Below are positions 35,620 through 45,448 of a stretch of DNA of 64,000 nt, piece by piece; within the stretch, counting starts at the first letter, position 1, and each line of letters begins with the position of its first letter. The notes below the pieces were generated by a model. The model made no database searches. It saw nothing but the letters and a program-made list of their open reading frames with translations, and was not told where the DNA came from. A program made the translations under genes and the position numbers. This stretch comes from UMGS1649 sp045534225 (GTDB lineage: Bacteria; Bacillota; Clostridia; TANB77; CAG-465): the NCBI GenBank assembly GCA_045534225.1, contig JAZSJJ010000005.1, positions 97,666-161,665 on the forward strand, given 5' to 3'.

Positions 35620-36792
35620 ATGAGCGCAATAAAATACGAATTAATACATAAAGATAAAAAAACTGGGGCAAGGTTAGGAAAAATAACCTTGCCACATGGC
35701 ACTTTTGAGACCCCTGTTTTTATGCCAGTTGGAACACTTGGTACAGTAAAATCTATGACAGTAGAAGAACTTAAGGATATAGTTGAAGCAAATATTATAC
35801 TTGGTAATACATATCACTTAAACTTAAGACCTGGAATGGAAGTAATAAAAGCAGCAGGTGGCCTACACAAGTTTATGAATTGGGATAGAAATATCTTAAC
35901 AGATAGTGGTGGATTTCAAGTGTTTAGTCTTCAATCTATAAGAAAAATAACAGAAGAAGGTGTAGAATTTAGATCGCACTTAAATGGTGAAAAACTATTT
36001 ATGAGTCCTGAAAGTTCAATAGATATACAACAAACTTTAGGCTCAGATATTATGATGTGCTTTGATGAATGTGCACCATATCCTGCAGAAAGAAAGTATG
36101 TAGAAAAATCTATGGAAATGACTACAAGATGGGCTAAAAGATGTAGAGACGCACATACTAATAGAGATACACAAGCATTGTTTGGAATAGTACAAGGTGG
36201 TATGTATCCAGATTTAAGAAAGAAAAGCGCAGAAGATTTAGTTAAAATAGGATTTGATGGATATGCAGTAGGAGGTCTTAGTGTTGGTGAACCAAAAGAT
36301 ATAATGCTTGAAGTTCTAGAACAAACAACGCCACATCTTCCTGAAGATAAAGCTAGATACTTAATGGGAGTAGGAAGTCCAGACTATTTAATAGAAGCGG
36401 TACTAAGAGGAATAGATATGTGCGACTGTGTTCTTCCAACAAGAATGGCAAGAAACGGAACTGCTCTGACAAGTAAAGGTAAAGTCGTAATAAAGAACAA
36501 ACAATATGAATTAGACTTTAGACCGCTAGATGAAAAGTGTGAATGTTATGCCTGTAAAAATTATTCTAGAGCATATATAAGACACTTGATGAAGTCTGGA
36601 GAAATCTTAGGTGCAAGACTTATGACAATACACAACTTAAGATTCTTAACTAAACTTATGGAAGATGTAAGAGAAGCAATAAGAGAAGATAGGCTACTAG
36701 AATTTAGAGAAGAATTCTATAAAGATTATGGTTACAAAGTAATAGATAGTGAATATTTCAAACAAAAGATAAATGAAAATAATAGTAATTAG
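35620..36792 (+). CDS. tgt: Queuine tRNA-ribosyltransferase
   Basis: Exchanges guanine 34 of tRNAs for preQ1. 390 aa. The active-site Asp is in TDSGGFQVFSL (about residues 93-103), the second Asp in DCVLPTRMARNG, and the zinc site is CECYAC...H near the C-terminus. Translated 14 bases after the coiled-coil orphan. Confidence 0.96.
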   Translation: MSAIKYELIHKDKKTGARLGKITLPHGTFETPVFMPVGTLGTVKSMTVEELKDIVEANIILGNTYHLNLRPGMEVIKAAGGLHKFMNWDRNILTDSGGFQVFSLQSIRKITEEGVEFRSHLNGEKLFMSPESSIDIQQTLGSDIMMCFDECAPYPAERKYVEKSMEMTTRWAKRCRDAHTNRDTQALFGIVQGGMYPDLRKKSAEDLVKIGFDGYAVGGLSVGEPKDIMLEVLEQTTPHLPEDKARYLMGVGSPDYLIEAVLRGIDMCDCVLPTRMARNGTALTSKGKVVIKNKQYELDFRPLDEKCECYACKNYSRAYIRHLMKSGEILGARLMTIHNLRFLTKLMEDVREAIREDRLLEFREEFYKDYGYKVIDSEYFKQKINENNSN

Positions 36793-36801
36793 GAGTAGTT
36801 T

Positions 36802-38361
36802 ATGAAAGCAAAAAAAGGCGAGAAGAACGTAATTAGTACAATAATTAAATGTATAGTAGCAGTTATAGTTCTATTGCTACAAATATTAGTTTTCTATTTC
36901 ATGTATATGAGAGGTATAGCTTTCGCAAATACCTTTACAATAGGTTCTGTAATACTACAAGCAATATTAGTATTGCATATTCTTAATGGAAACGGAAAAC
37001 TAATATACAAAGTTCCGTGGCTTACATTTATAATATTCTTTCCAGTGGCTGCAACAGTAGTATACATATTGTATGGTGAAAGAAGAATAAATAAAAGACT
37101 TAAAAAAGCTAGAGAAAAAACAATAGCAAACTCACATTATCTTTTAGATAAAGATGAGGATGTATTAGAAGAAATAAAAAAAGAAGTAGAAGATACGGAT
37201 ACAATTAAACAAGTGAAGCTTCTAAAGAAACTTACAGATTATCCAATAAGAAAAAATGAAGGATTAGAGTATTATGATATAGGAGAAAGATGTTTTGATG
37301 CAATCCTAGATGATATGGAAAAAGCAGAAAAATATATCCTTATAGAGTACTTTATTCTAGCTAAGGGAAAACTTTGGGATAAAATATATAACGTATTAGA
37401 AAAGAAATTAAAAGAACAAGTTAAAGTAATAATAATTGCAGATGGTTGGGGTTCTGTCTTAAGATATCCAACCAAGCAAATGAAAGAATTAGAAGAATTA
37501 GGAGCAATAGTTAAAAAATATAACCCTATAAGATATGGTATAAATAACTATATAAATTATAGAGATCATAGAAAAATAGTAGTTATAGATGGAACTATAG
37601 GATATACTGGCGGAGTTAATATAGCAGACGAATATGTAAATGAGCAACAAAGATTTGGACATTGGAAGGATATTGGTATAAGAATAACAGGTAAACCAGT
37701 AGAGAATCTTGTAGTAGCTTTTCTTAAAATATTCGAACTTGTACAAAGAGAAACCCCAGATTATAAATGGTTCTTAGATAATAAGAAAGAACACGAAACA
37801 AAGGATAATAAAAAAGGTTATACTATGTTCTTTACTGATGGACCAGATAATAAACAAAATCCGGGAGAAAATATACATATATCTATGCTTAATGCAGCAA
37901 AACAATATGCATACATATATACTCCTTATTTCATTGCAAGCCAAGAGTTACTAGGAGCAATATTAAATGCTGCTAATAGTGGAATTGATGTAAGAATAAT
38001 AACACCATCACATCCAGACAAATGGTATGTACATATGACTACAAGAAGCTATTACGAAACACTTCTTGAAGCAGGCGTTAAGGTTTATGAATATTTACCA
38101 GGATTTCTACATGCAAAATCACTGTTAACAGACGATAATGCTGCTGTAATAGGAAGTATAAATTTAGATTACAGAAGTATGAATCTAAACTTTGAATGTG
38201 GCGTTTGGATGCATGATACAGGTATAGAAAAAAATATTAAAGAGGATTTCATAAACACAATGAAACTAAGTAAAGAAATAACTTTAGAAGAAGTTAAAAA
38301 GAAAAATATATTCGTTAAAATGCTAGAAGCAATACTAAAGACATTTGCTCCTATGCTGTAA
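36802..38361 (+). CDS. cls: Cardiolipin synthase
   Basis: Phospholipase-D-superfamily membrane enzyme condensing two phosphatidylglycerols. 519 aa. Two N-terminal membrane helices plus a third (about residues 12-85), then two HKD motifs: DHRKIVVIDG...GGVN and HAKSLLTDD...GSINLD. The ATG follows TAGGAG. It ends the queA-tgt run; a 67-base AT-rich gap follows. Confidence 0.94.
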   Translation: MKAKKGEKNVISTIIKCIVAVIVLLLQILVFYFMYMRGIAFANTFTIGSVILQAILVLHILNGNGKLIYKVPWLTFIIFFPVAATVVYILYGERRINKRLKKAREKTIANSHYLLDKDEDVLEEIKKEVEDTDTIKQVKLLKKLTDYPIRKNEGLEYYDIGERCFDAILDDMEKAEKYILIEYFILAKGKLWDKIYNVLEKKLKEQVKVIIIADGWGSVLRYPTKQMKELEELGAIVKKYNPIRYGINNYINYRDHRKIVVIDGTIGYTGGVNIADEYVNEQQRFGHWKDIGIRITGKPVENLVVAFLKIFELVQRETPDYKWFLDNKKEHETKDNKKGYTMFFTDGPDNKQNPGENIHISMLNAAKQYAYIYTPYFIASQELLGAILNAANSGIDVRIITPSHPDKWYVHMTTRSYYETLLEAGVKVYEYLPGFLHAKSLLTDDNAAVIGSINLDYRSMNLNFECGVWMHDTGIEKNIKEDFINTMKLSKEITLEEVKKKNIFVKMLEAILKTFAPML

Positions 38362-38428
38362 TAACAAGTGAAATAATAAAGAAAAATAAAATAAATAACT
38401 TAATCATATAATCTACAGAGGTGGATTT

Positions 38429-39250
38429 ATGGTTAAGTTATATTTTTTAGGTTTAGATAAGAGAAGTATATATCTTAAAGAATTGTATGAGGAAGAAGAA
38501 AAGAAACAAGAAAAAGGTAAAGAAAGATATACAATTACAGATGTATTAGAAGAAGCGGATGTAGTAATTTTACCAATACCACTTACAAAAGATAGAGTGC
38601 ACATTTTAGGAGAAGGAATAGAAATACTTCCATTTATTAAAAAGTGCGTGGGTAAACTAGTAATAGGTGGTGCTTTAAGTGCATTTACAGACGAATTTAA
38701 GGCTTCAAATGTAGAGTGTATAGATTTAATGGAAGAAGATAGCATGGCACTCTTAAACGCCATTCCAACGGCTGAAGGAGCTATAGCAAAAGCAATGGAA
38801 TATACAGATATTGTACTTCATAAAAGCAATACGTTAGTATTAGGTTTTGGTAGAGTGGGTAAGATACTTGCACATAAATTAAAAGGATTAGATGCAAATG
38901 TGTATTGTGAAGCTAGAAATAAAAAAGACCTTGCACATATCCATGCTTTAGGGTATAATGTAGTTAAATTACAAGATTTGGATAATGTACTAGGAAATAT
39001 GGATATAATATTTAGTACAATACCAACAGAAATATTAAAAGAAGACTATCTAAAACTACTTAAGAAAGGTGCGGTAATAATAGACCTTGCATCTAGCCCG
39101 GGGAGTGTAGATTATTTAGCTGCAAGAAAATATAATATAGATGCACATTTGGAATTAGGGTTACCATCTAAAGTGGCGCCAAAATCTGCAGCGGAATATC
39201 TAAAAAAAGAGATAGACGAAATATTAGAAGATAGATTTAATAAAAACTAG
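38429..39250 (+). CDS. dpaA: Dipicolinate synthase subunit A
   Basis: NAD(P)-binding subunit of the enzyme that makes dipicolinic acid for the spore core. 273 aa. The N-terminal domain has VVILPIPLTKDRVHI; the Rossmann domain has LVLGFGRVGKILA; the end reads ELGLPSKVAPKSAAEYL, the family's closing motif. No dpaB follows; uppP is next, 17 bases on. In Bacillus this gene (spoVFA) is sigma-K-dependent; the promoter here was not resolved. Confidence 0.9.
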   Translation: MVKLYFLGLDKRSIYLKELYEEEEKKQEKGKERYTITDVLEEADVVILPIPLTKDRVHILGEGIEILPFIKKCVGKLVIGGALSAFTDEFKASNVECIDLMEEDSMALLNAIPTAEGAIAKAMEYTDIVLHKSNTLVLGFGRVGKILAHKLKGLDANVYCEARNKKDLAHIHALGYNVVKLQDLDNVLGNMDIIFSTIPTEILKEDYLKLLKKGAVIIDLASSPGSVDYLAARKYNIDAHLELGLPSKVAPKSAAEYLKKEIDEILEDRFNKN

Positions 39251-39267
39251 TGAATTAGGGGGATAAC

Positions 39268-40098
39268 ATGACAATTATACAAGCGATAATACTTGGTATT
39301 GTGCAAGGAATAACAGAATTCTTTCCAATATCTAGTTCAGCACATTTAATAGCATACAGATTCTTTATGAACATAGAGTGGGATAAAGCACTGGAAACTG
39401 TAGTAGATACAGCATTGCACTTTGGAACACTTCTAGCAATAGGAATATACTTCTTTAAGGATTTTATAAAAATGTTTATGGAATGTTATAAGTTTAAAGG
39501 TAAAGATGGAAAGATGTCTTTTAACAACCTTAAACAAGAAGGTAAAATATTTTGGTTTATTGTAATAGGCTCAGTACCAGCGGCAATAATAGGATTATTG
39601 TTTAAGAAATTAACAGAACCAATAAGAGAAAACATAATAGTAATTGGTATAGCCTTAGCAGTAATGGGAGTAATACTATATATAGTAGATAAAAAGTGTA
39701 AAAAAGAAGTTGATATGGAGAAATTAACATTAAAGCAAGCGGTATTAATTGGTTCAAGCCAAGTGTTAGCAGCATTAATACCAGGATTCTCTAGAAGTGG
39801 AACAACAATGACAGTAGCAAGAGCTACAAAGATGGAAAGAGAATCTGCAGCTAAGTTTTCATTCCTTCTAGGAGCACCAGCAATAGCAGGAGCAGCACTA
39901 CTTGCGTTTATAGAAGATTTTAGTTTAGCAATGTTGAACTTCCCATTTGTGCTAGCAGTCTTAGTATCATTTGTGGTGGGAATGATAGCAATAAAGACAT
40001 TAATGGAAATAGTAAAGAAAATAGGATATGAAGTATTTGCAATATACAGAGTATTACTTGGTGTAGCCTTAATAGCTACATATTTAATAAGACTTTAA
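39268..40098 (+). CDS. uppP: Undecaprenyl-diphosphate phosphatase
   Basis: Integral membrane BacA-type phosphatase recycling the cell-wall lipid carrier. 276 aa, about eight hydrophobic segments. Signature motifs ITEFFPISSSAHL (residues 13-25) and PGFSRSGTTM (about 173-182). RBS GGGGGA. Confidence 0.95.
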   Translation: MTIIQAIILGIVQGITEFFPISSSAHLIAYRFFMNIEWDKALETVVDTALHFGTLLAIGIYFFKDFIKMFMECYKFKGKDGKMSFNNLKQEGKIFWFIVIGSVPAAIIGLLFKKLTEPIRENIIVIGIALAVMGVILYIVDKKCKKEVDMEKLTLKQAVLIGSSQVLAALIPGFSRSGTTMTVARATKMERESAAKFSFLLGAPAIAGAALLAFIEDFSLAMLNFPFVLAVLVSFVVGMIAIKTLMEIVKKIGYEVFAIYRVLLGVALIATYLIRL

Positions 40099-40115
40099 TT
40101 AGGAGGTAACTAAAG

Positions 40116-40955
40116 ATGAGTATAGTAGATGTAAAACAAATAGTAGAAAACAAGAAAGTAAAATTAAAAAGAGAAATACTAGATTTAAGAGATAAAGGAA
40201 TAGTTCCTAAACTTGCAGTTATACTTGCAAATGATTCTGATGCATCAAGAGTATATGTAGGAAGAAAAAGAAAACTTTGTCACGAATTAGGAATAGAAGA
40301 AACAGAGTATCTTTTTGATGAAAAAGTAACTACAGATAACATATTAAAAGTAATAACTAAATTAAACAATGATCCAGAAGTAGATGGAATACTTGTTCAA
40401 TTACCATTATTCAAGCACCTAGATGAATCTAGAATAATAGATAGTATAGTCCCAGAAAAAGATGTAGATGGTTTCTCTGCTATAAATGTTGGTAGACTAT
40501 ATCAAGGAAAAGATGAAATAGTTCCATGTACACCAAAAGGTGTTCTAACAATATTAAAAGAATTAGAACCAGAACTTAAAGGAAAGAATGCAGTTGTAGT
40601 TGGACGTTCTCAAATAGTTGGTAAGCCAATGGCAGCATTATTGTTAAACGAGAATATGACAGTAACAATATGTCACTCAGCTACAACTAATCTTCCAGAA
40701 CACACAAGAACAGCAGATGTGCTAGTAGTAGCAACAGGAATACCTCATTTAATTAAAGATAATATGGTTAAAGAGGGAGCGATAGTAATAGATGTTGGAA
40801 TGACTAGAGTAAAAGAAAAACTAGTTGGAGATGTAGATACAGAAAATGTAGACAAAGTAGCCAAATATGTAACACCTGTTCCTGGTGGAGTAGGACTTAC
40901 TACAGTGTATAGCTTAGCAGAAAATGTAGTAGAAATAGCTAAAAAAAGAAAATAA
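40116..40955 (+). CDS. folD: Bifunctional methylenetetrahydrofolate dehydrogenase/cyclohydrolase
   Basis: 279 aa. Contains YVGRKRK with the catalytic Lys, DGILVQLPL, KDVDGF, CTPKGV and GRSQIVGKPMA of the NADP site, all FolD signatures. It starts 17 bases after uppP behind AGGAGG. Confidence 0.96.
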   Translation: MSIVDVKQIVENKKVKLKREILDLRDKGIVPKLAVILANDSDASRVYVGRKRKLCHELGIEETEYLFDEKVTTDNILKVITKLNNDPEVDGILVQLPLFKHLDESRIIDSIVPEKDVDGFSAINVGRLYQGKDEIVPCTPKGVLTILKELEPELKGKNAVVVGRSQIVGKPMAALLLNENMTVTICHSATTNLPEHTRTADVLVVATGIPHLIKDNMVKEGAIVIDVGMTRVKEKLVGDVDTENVDKVAKYVTPVPGGVGLTTVYSLAENVVEIAKKRK

Positions 40956-40959
40956 AAAT

Positions 40960-41005
40960 AAATAACAAAACCTAAAGTATTGAAACACTTTAGGTTTTGT
41001 TATAT
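40960..41005 (+). terminator. Terminator of the folD operon
   Basis: Long stem AATAACAAAACCTAAAGT paired with ACTTTAGGTTTTGTTAT. Confidence 0.85.
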
Positions 41006-41036
41006 TATAAAAATATCGAAAAGAGAGGTAAGACAA

Positions 41037-41816
41037 ATGATAAGTAAGAAAGGAATAAGTTTAATAGTTTTAGTTATAACAATAATAGTAATGGTAATAC
41101 TTGCAGGAGCTGTTATAATTACTCTTGAAAATACAAACTTAATAAAACATTCTAAACATGCTACGAATAGTACAAATTATGCGCAAGAGATAACAAGATT
41201 AGAAATAATAAAGAATGGAATACTAACAGATAACTTAGGAAAAATAACAGTAGCAGAATATATAACAGAACTAACAAACAAAGGAATAATAGAAGGAACT
41301 GTAACAGATAATGCAGACGGAAGTAAAACGTTTACAACAGATACTGGAGCTGAAGTTACTGTAACACAAAATGGAGCTAGAGATTTGTTAATAAAAATAG
41401 CTGGCTATGAACAAGGTAATAATAATTCTTCTAGTAGTGATAATGCAGGTGAAGTTGCTGGTGAAAATCAATTAAACGGAACTTGGATGTTTAATGAAGA
41501 AATATCATATCATAATTATCTTGGATATAAAGAAGTAAATTTTACATCTAACGGCGTAAGCTATATAGGTATGAATTTATGGGATGAAACAACAACAACT
41601 CCAACAGGTGCTGCAGTTTATAATTATGGTATAGGTTACAATACGGAAGCGCCTAAGTCAGGGAATTATTGGGCGGTAATCGCGTTTTCGTATAACATAT
41701 CAGATACGGGTGTATGGAAATCCAATGCATATAGAACGATAGATTTTGGTACTTCTATACAAGATGTAGACGCTGATTTCTATACTTGGTTTATAGCTAA
41801 TGCAACGAAACAATAA
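41037..41816 (+). CDS. Type IV pilin-like secreted protein, second copy
   Basis: 259 aa from ATG 41037, after GAGAGGTA; earlier in-frame codons lie inside the folD terminator. The start MISKKGISLIVLVITIIVMV is the same prepilin-like leader and helix as in the 9156 gene (possible cut after G6; no Glu at +5). A helical stalk follows, a Ser/Asn linker (NNNSSSSDN near residue 145), and a C-terminal globular domain of about 110 residues, unlike the DUF6273-like domain of the first copy. Surface or secreted role likely; partners unknown. No pilus assembly genes are in the window. Confidence 0.78.
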   Translation: MISKKGISLIVLVITIIVMVILAGAVIITLENTNLIKHSKHATNSTNYAQEITRLEIIKNGILTDNLGKITVAEYITELTNKGIIEGTVTDNADGSKTFTTDTGAEVTVTQNGARDLLIKIAGYEQGNNNSSSSDNAGEVAGENQLNGTWMFNEEISYHNYLGYKEVNFTSNGVSYIGMNLWDETTTTPTGAAVYNYGIGYNTEAPKSGNYWAVIAFSYNISDTGVWKSNAYRTIDFGTSIQDVDADFYTWFIANATKQ

Positions 41817-41829
41817 TAAGTATGGTAAA

Positions 41830-41865
41830 ACAAAACCCCTAAGGTAAATCCTTAGGGGAATATTT
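41830..41865. terminator. Bidirectional terminator between the pilin-like and VirD4-like genes
   Basis: Stem ACCCCTAAGG / CCTTAGGGG with flanking A and T runs. Confidence 0.88.
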
Positions 41866-44286
41866 TTATTCATTTTTGTTATCACCAGTATCAATTATAA
41901 TATCAAAATCTGTAGGATTATTGAAATCGAATGATTGAACTGCTGGTTGATCATCTGTATCAATAATTGGTTCTACAAGGTTGTCATTTTCTTTTATTGC
42001 GTTAGATGAGAAACTATTTGTAGTAACTGAGTTTGCATCACTAAATATGTTGTCATCATCTTCATCTAAAATACTTGATGCTGCATTTGATGTAAGTGGT
42101 TTGTTTATCATAAACTTTTCAAAGTTGTACATATATGCTGGATGTTTTTGTTTGTATTTTTCTTCAAGGAAATCAACTTTACCTTCACCGAAAATACTAT
42201 TTCCATTATCAAGTTTAGTCTTGTAGTAAATTGCTCCAAATTTATGCTCTGCAATTTTATGAACTTTGAATCTTTCTTTATCTTTAAGAGATACGGATTT
42301 CTTAGCCTTGAAGTTATCTGTTGGATCAAAGCTTGAAGACATATCTACTTTCTTAGTCATACCGAAAGCTTTATTCCAGTATTCACTATCTTCAGGTACT
42401 GTATCACCAAATACGATTTGAGTTTTTGTATTGGCAAGTACAACTTGTCTATAATATTCAAAGCCTTTATTCTTTTCAAGTTGTGATAAGTTTTGTATTG
42501 CTATTGTAGCACCACATCTATATTTTCTAAATAGTGTGAACATTACTTCTGTATCTTTGTTGATGTATTCAGGGAATTCATCAATGTATAAGAAGTGAGG
42601 TATACGAGAATCTTCTGAACCAGGTCTTCTTAGTACTGCGTCTTGGAATTGTAGTATGAAGAACATACCGAATGCCTTAGAAGCAATCATACCAAGTTCA
42701 CCTTTTCTAGAACATGCTGTAATAACTTTACCTTCTCTTAAAGCAGCGTCAAAGTCTATAACATTTGTTCTACCACATAGAGCTCTCTTAATACCAGGAT
42801 GTCTTAATAAGTTGTTTAATTGAGTTATAGCACCGTACAAGTATCTTTCGGTATCTTTTCTACCACTACCTCTTGTACCAGGTATTTCAAAACCATTTAT
42901 ATTTAATGTTGGTTTATAGAAGTTCTTCTCAAAGTATGCAATAAGTAGTTTATACTTTTCTGCAAGCTCTGGAATTTTCTTCATATCTTCTGTCATTTCT
43001 TCAACTTTATCAAAGTTGTATAGCATATCTAACACGTCTTCAAGTGATGGTAATGCACCATTGTTAAGTCTTGGATACATTTCTTTAAGAAGTATAGATA
43101 GGTTTTGGAATGCGTCTGAAGTTAAGTTAGCAAAGAATGCTTCTTCTTTAGCGCCTTCACTTTGTTGCATAGATTTTAGAACGTCTGCTATTATTGATGC
43201 AACCTTAGCTGGATCTTCAATAGCAAATGGGTTCATACTTAATGTATGTTCTGGATCTGCTGGGTCTATAGTTAATACATCGATGTCGAAGTTCTTAGCA
43301 ACATTTGTAAAGTTTGTTACGTATGAGCCATCGTTTTCAACAACTGTAACACCAACACCACGATATACAACTTCACCAGTTTCGCTGTTATTATATAATA
43401 TTACATCTTTTAACTCTGAGTAAAATTCTTTTTCTCTGCCTTTTTTAGGTTGTAAGTAATTTAAACTAAAATTTAGATTTATATATTCGTTAGAGAAAGG
43501 ACCTTCTATATATGCAATACCTTTCTTTAATAATTCATAACCTAATTTTTTAGAATACTCACGCAAGAAGTATTTCTTTTCAAGGTCTCTAGCACTCATT
43601 GGTAATAATACCATTGCTGTTTTACCAGTACCAGTAGCACCTTGTACAAGTGTAGATTCCATTCTCTTCTTTTCAGGAACTACAATAGGTTTTAATGTTT
43701 CTACGTCTTTACATATAATATTTTCGCAAGTAAATATTCCGTTGTTAGATTTTGGTTTTTTAACACCTAAACCACCAAATGCTATAATACCTTTAGTAAT
43801 ATCGTCATCTCTTAATACTAGTAAAGCATAATCTACTAAAGAGAATATAGATATAAATGGTATACAGAAACAGAATGTTTTAATTGCTGGTCCAAATAAT
43901 TCTGGATATTCAGTTATTAATAGATTATAGTTAGGTAGTTTTTCTAACAACATCCAAACTACTTTATTGATGTTTGTTATAATTAATGAGTTTGTTATAG
44001 CACCCATTATACCAACGCCAATTATAAACCATTTAATTCTAGCGTCTTTGCCAGATATTAGTTTAGAGTTTACTCCGTATGAATACCATAATACAGGGCA
44101 TACTAATGCGATAGCATATAGTATTGGATCTGGATAAATTGGTAATCTACCAGCTGGTACTACAAATAATGTAAATACTTGTACTATTATAAATGCAACG
44201 ACTATCATGGTAAAGAAACCAAATATCGATGCGATAAATTTGTTTTGATCTTTTATTTTAAGTTTACTAAGAATGTTATATAACAA
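41866..44286 (-). CDS. VirD4/TraG-type coupling ATPase, stand-alone
   Basis: Membrane ATPase of the type IV secretion coupling-protein class. 806 aa. Four hydrophobic segments in residues 15-160 form an N-terminal membrane domain; Walker A GATGTGKT is at 216-223; Walker B FLYIDEFPEY near 565-572; an AIQNLSQLE motif (RecA-like Q/arginine region) follows near 600. The C-terminal 90 residues are acidic and Ser/Asn-rich. Neighbours are core genes; no relaxase, VirB4, VirB6 or integrase is nearby. It could move DNA or protein, or have been recruited for another chromosomal task. Confidence 0.85.
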   Translation of the reverse strand: MLYNILSKLKIKDQNKFIASIFGFFTMIVVAFIIVQVFTLFVVPAGRLPIYPDPILYAIALVCPVLWYSYGVNSKLISGKDARIKWFIIGVGIMGAITNSLIITNINKVVWMLLEKLPNYNLLITEYPELFGPAIKTFCFCIPFISIFSLVDYALLVLRDDDITKGIIAFGGLGVKKPKSNNGIFTCENIICKDVETLKPIVVPEKKRMESTLVQGATGTGKTAMVLLPMSARDLEKKYFLREYSKKLGYELLKKGIAYIEGPFSNEYINLNFSLNYLQPKKGREKEFYSELKDVILYNNSETGEVVYRGVGVTVVENDGSYVTNFTNVAKNFDIDVLTIDPADPEHTLSMNPFAIEDPAKVASIIADVLKSMQQSEGAKEEAFFANLTSDAFQNLSILLKEMYPRLNNGALPSLEDVLDMLYNFDKVEEMTEDMKKIPELAEKYKLLIAYFEKNFYKPTLNINGFEIPGTRGSGRKDTERYLYGAITQLNNLLRHPGIKRALCGRTNVIDFDAALREGKVITACSRKGELGMIASKAFGMFFILQFQDAVLRRPGSEDSRIPHFLYIDEFPEYINKDTEVMFTLFRKYRCGATIAIQNLSQLEKNKGFEYYRQVVLANTKTQIVFGDTVPEDSEYWNKAFGMTKKVDMSSSFDPTDNFKAKKSVSLKDKERFKVHKIAEHKFGAIYYKTKLDNGNSIFGEGKVDFLEEKYKQKHPAYMYNFEKFMINKPLTSNAASSILDEDDDNIFSDANSVTTNSFSSNAIKENDNLVEPIIDTDDQPAVQSFDFNNPTDFDIIIDTGDNKNE

Positions 44287-44405
44287 AAAATATCACCACT
44301 TTCATTTAAATCTTGTAAATAAACTTTTTCTGCTATATAATATACTACAGATTGAGTAAAAATTCAAGTAAAAGTAGCGAATTATGGTAGAAATGAGGTA
44401 AATTT

Positions 44406-44939
44406 ATGAAGTGTATTATAGGACTAGGTAATATAGGCAAAGAATATGAGTATACTAGACATAATATGGGATTTGTAATGCTAGACAAAATAGCTGAAAA
44501 AAATAATATAAAGATAGACAAGAAAATGAAGAAATATATCTATGGCGAAGGTAACATAAACGGTGAAAAAGTATGCTTGGTAAAACCAACTACATATATG
44601 AATCTTAGTGGCGAAGCTATAGTAGAGCTTATGAATTGGTACAAAATAGATAAAGAAGATATTGCAGTTATATATGATGATATAGACATACCATTTGGAG
44701 ACGTAAGATATAGATTAAATGGAAGCGCTGGCACTCATAATGGAATGAGAAACATTATAGCTATGATTAAAACCGAAGATTTTGCAAGAATAAGAGTTGG
44801 TATAGAAAACAGAAATGGAGTACCAATACCACTTGTGGATTATGTTCTTCAAAGAATGAGTAAAGATGAAATTAAAACAATCGATGATACAATATATAAT
44901 ATAGTAGAAGAAAATGTAAACAAGTTCTTGACAAAATAA
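44406..44939 (+). CDS. pth: Peptidyl-tRNA hydrolase
   Basis: Releases peptides from stalled peptidyl-tRNA. 177 aa, slightly short for the family but complete. GLGNIGKEYEYTRHNMGF carries the catalytic His; KPTTYMNLSGEA and YDDIDIPFG follow. The -35 box of the rplU promoter lies inside its last codons. Confidence 0.95.
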   Translation: MKCIIGLGNIGKEYEYTRHNMGFVMLDKIAEKNNIKIDKKMKKYIYGEGNINGEKVCLVKPTTYMNLSGEAIVELMNWYKIDKEDIAVIYDDIDIPFGDVRYRLNGSAGTHNGMRNIIAMIKTEDFARIRVGIENRNGVPIPLVDYVLQRMSKDEIKTIDDTIYNIVEENVNKFLTK

Positions 44940-44956
44940 ACACTTCGTGTTAAAAT
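44928..44956 (+). promoter_or_regulatory. Promoter of rplU-rpmA
   Basis: TTGACA (44928-44933), a 17-bp spacer and TAAAAT (44951-44956). The -35 is inside the pth coding end. An 80-base leader (about 44963-45043) precedes rplU and may be a ribosomal-protein L21 leader, but I could not fold it to a known consensus. Confidence 0.7.
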
Positions 44957-45043
44957 ATGAGGGTATTTAGTATGAGTTGGGTTAAAAGAGCTTTTAAGGC
45001 CACCTATATTCAGCTATAGCAAGCAAGAATTGGAGGAAAAGAA

Positions 45044-45409
45044 ATGTACGCAATAATTGAAGCATGTGGAAAACAATACAAAGTTTCTGAAGGAGACATT
45101 GTTTTCATGGAAAGACTTGATGCAGAAGAAGGAAAAACAGTTACTTTTGATCAAGTATTACTAGTTTCTGATGACGCAAAAACAGAGGTTGGTGCACCAA
45201 CTGTTAAAAATGCTAAAGTAACAGCAACTGTTATAGGTCATGGAAAAGGTAAAAAAGTAAGAGTGTTCAAATACAAAGCTAAAAAGAATGAAAGAAAAGT
45301 AAGAGGACACAGATGGTGCTACACTAAAGTTCAAATTGAAAAAATTGCAACTAAGGCGCCAGCAAAAAAAGCTGAAGCTGCTGAAGCTAAAGAAACAGTA
45401 GAAGCTTAA
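45044..45409 (+). CDS. rplU: Ribosomal protein L21
   Basis: 121 aa. MYAIIEACGKQYKVSEGD, VGAPTV and RGHRWCYTKVQIEKI are family hallmarks. An Ala/Glu/Lys tail extends it by about 18 residues beyond the core. Followed 39 bases later by rpmA, with no gene between. Confidence 0.97.
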   Translation: MYAIIEACGKQYKVSEGDIVFMERLDAEEGKTVTFDQVLLVSDDAKTEVGAPTVKNAKVTATVIGHGKGKKVRVFKYKAKKNERKVRGHRWCYTKVQIEKIATKAPAKKAEAAEAKETVEA

Positions 45410-45448
45410 TTAATTTAGAATTGATGTAAAGAAGAGGAGTTGAGATAA

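Noticed and set aside
45044..45448. A hidden prp gene between rplU and rpmA
   Set aside because: The gap is 39 bases, too short for any protein gene, and no Prp motif appears in another frame of rplU.
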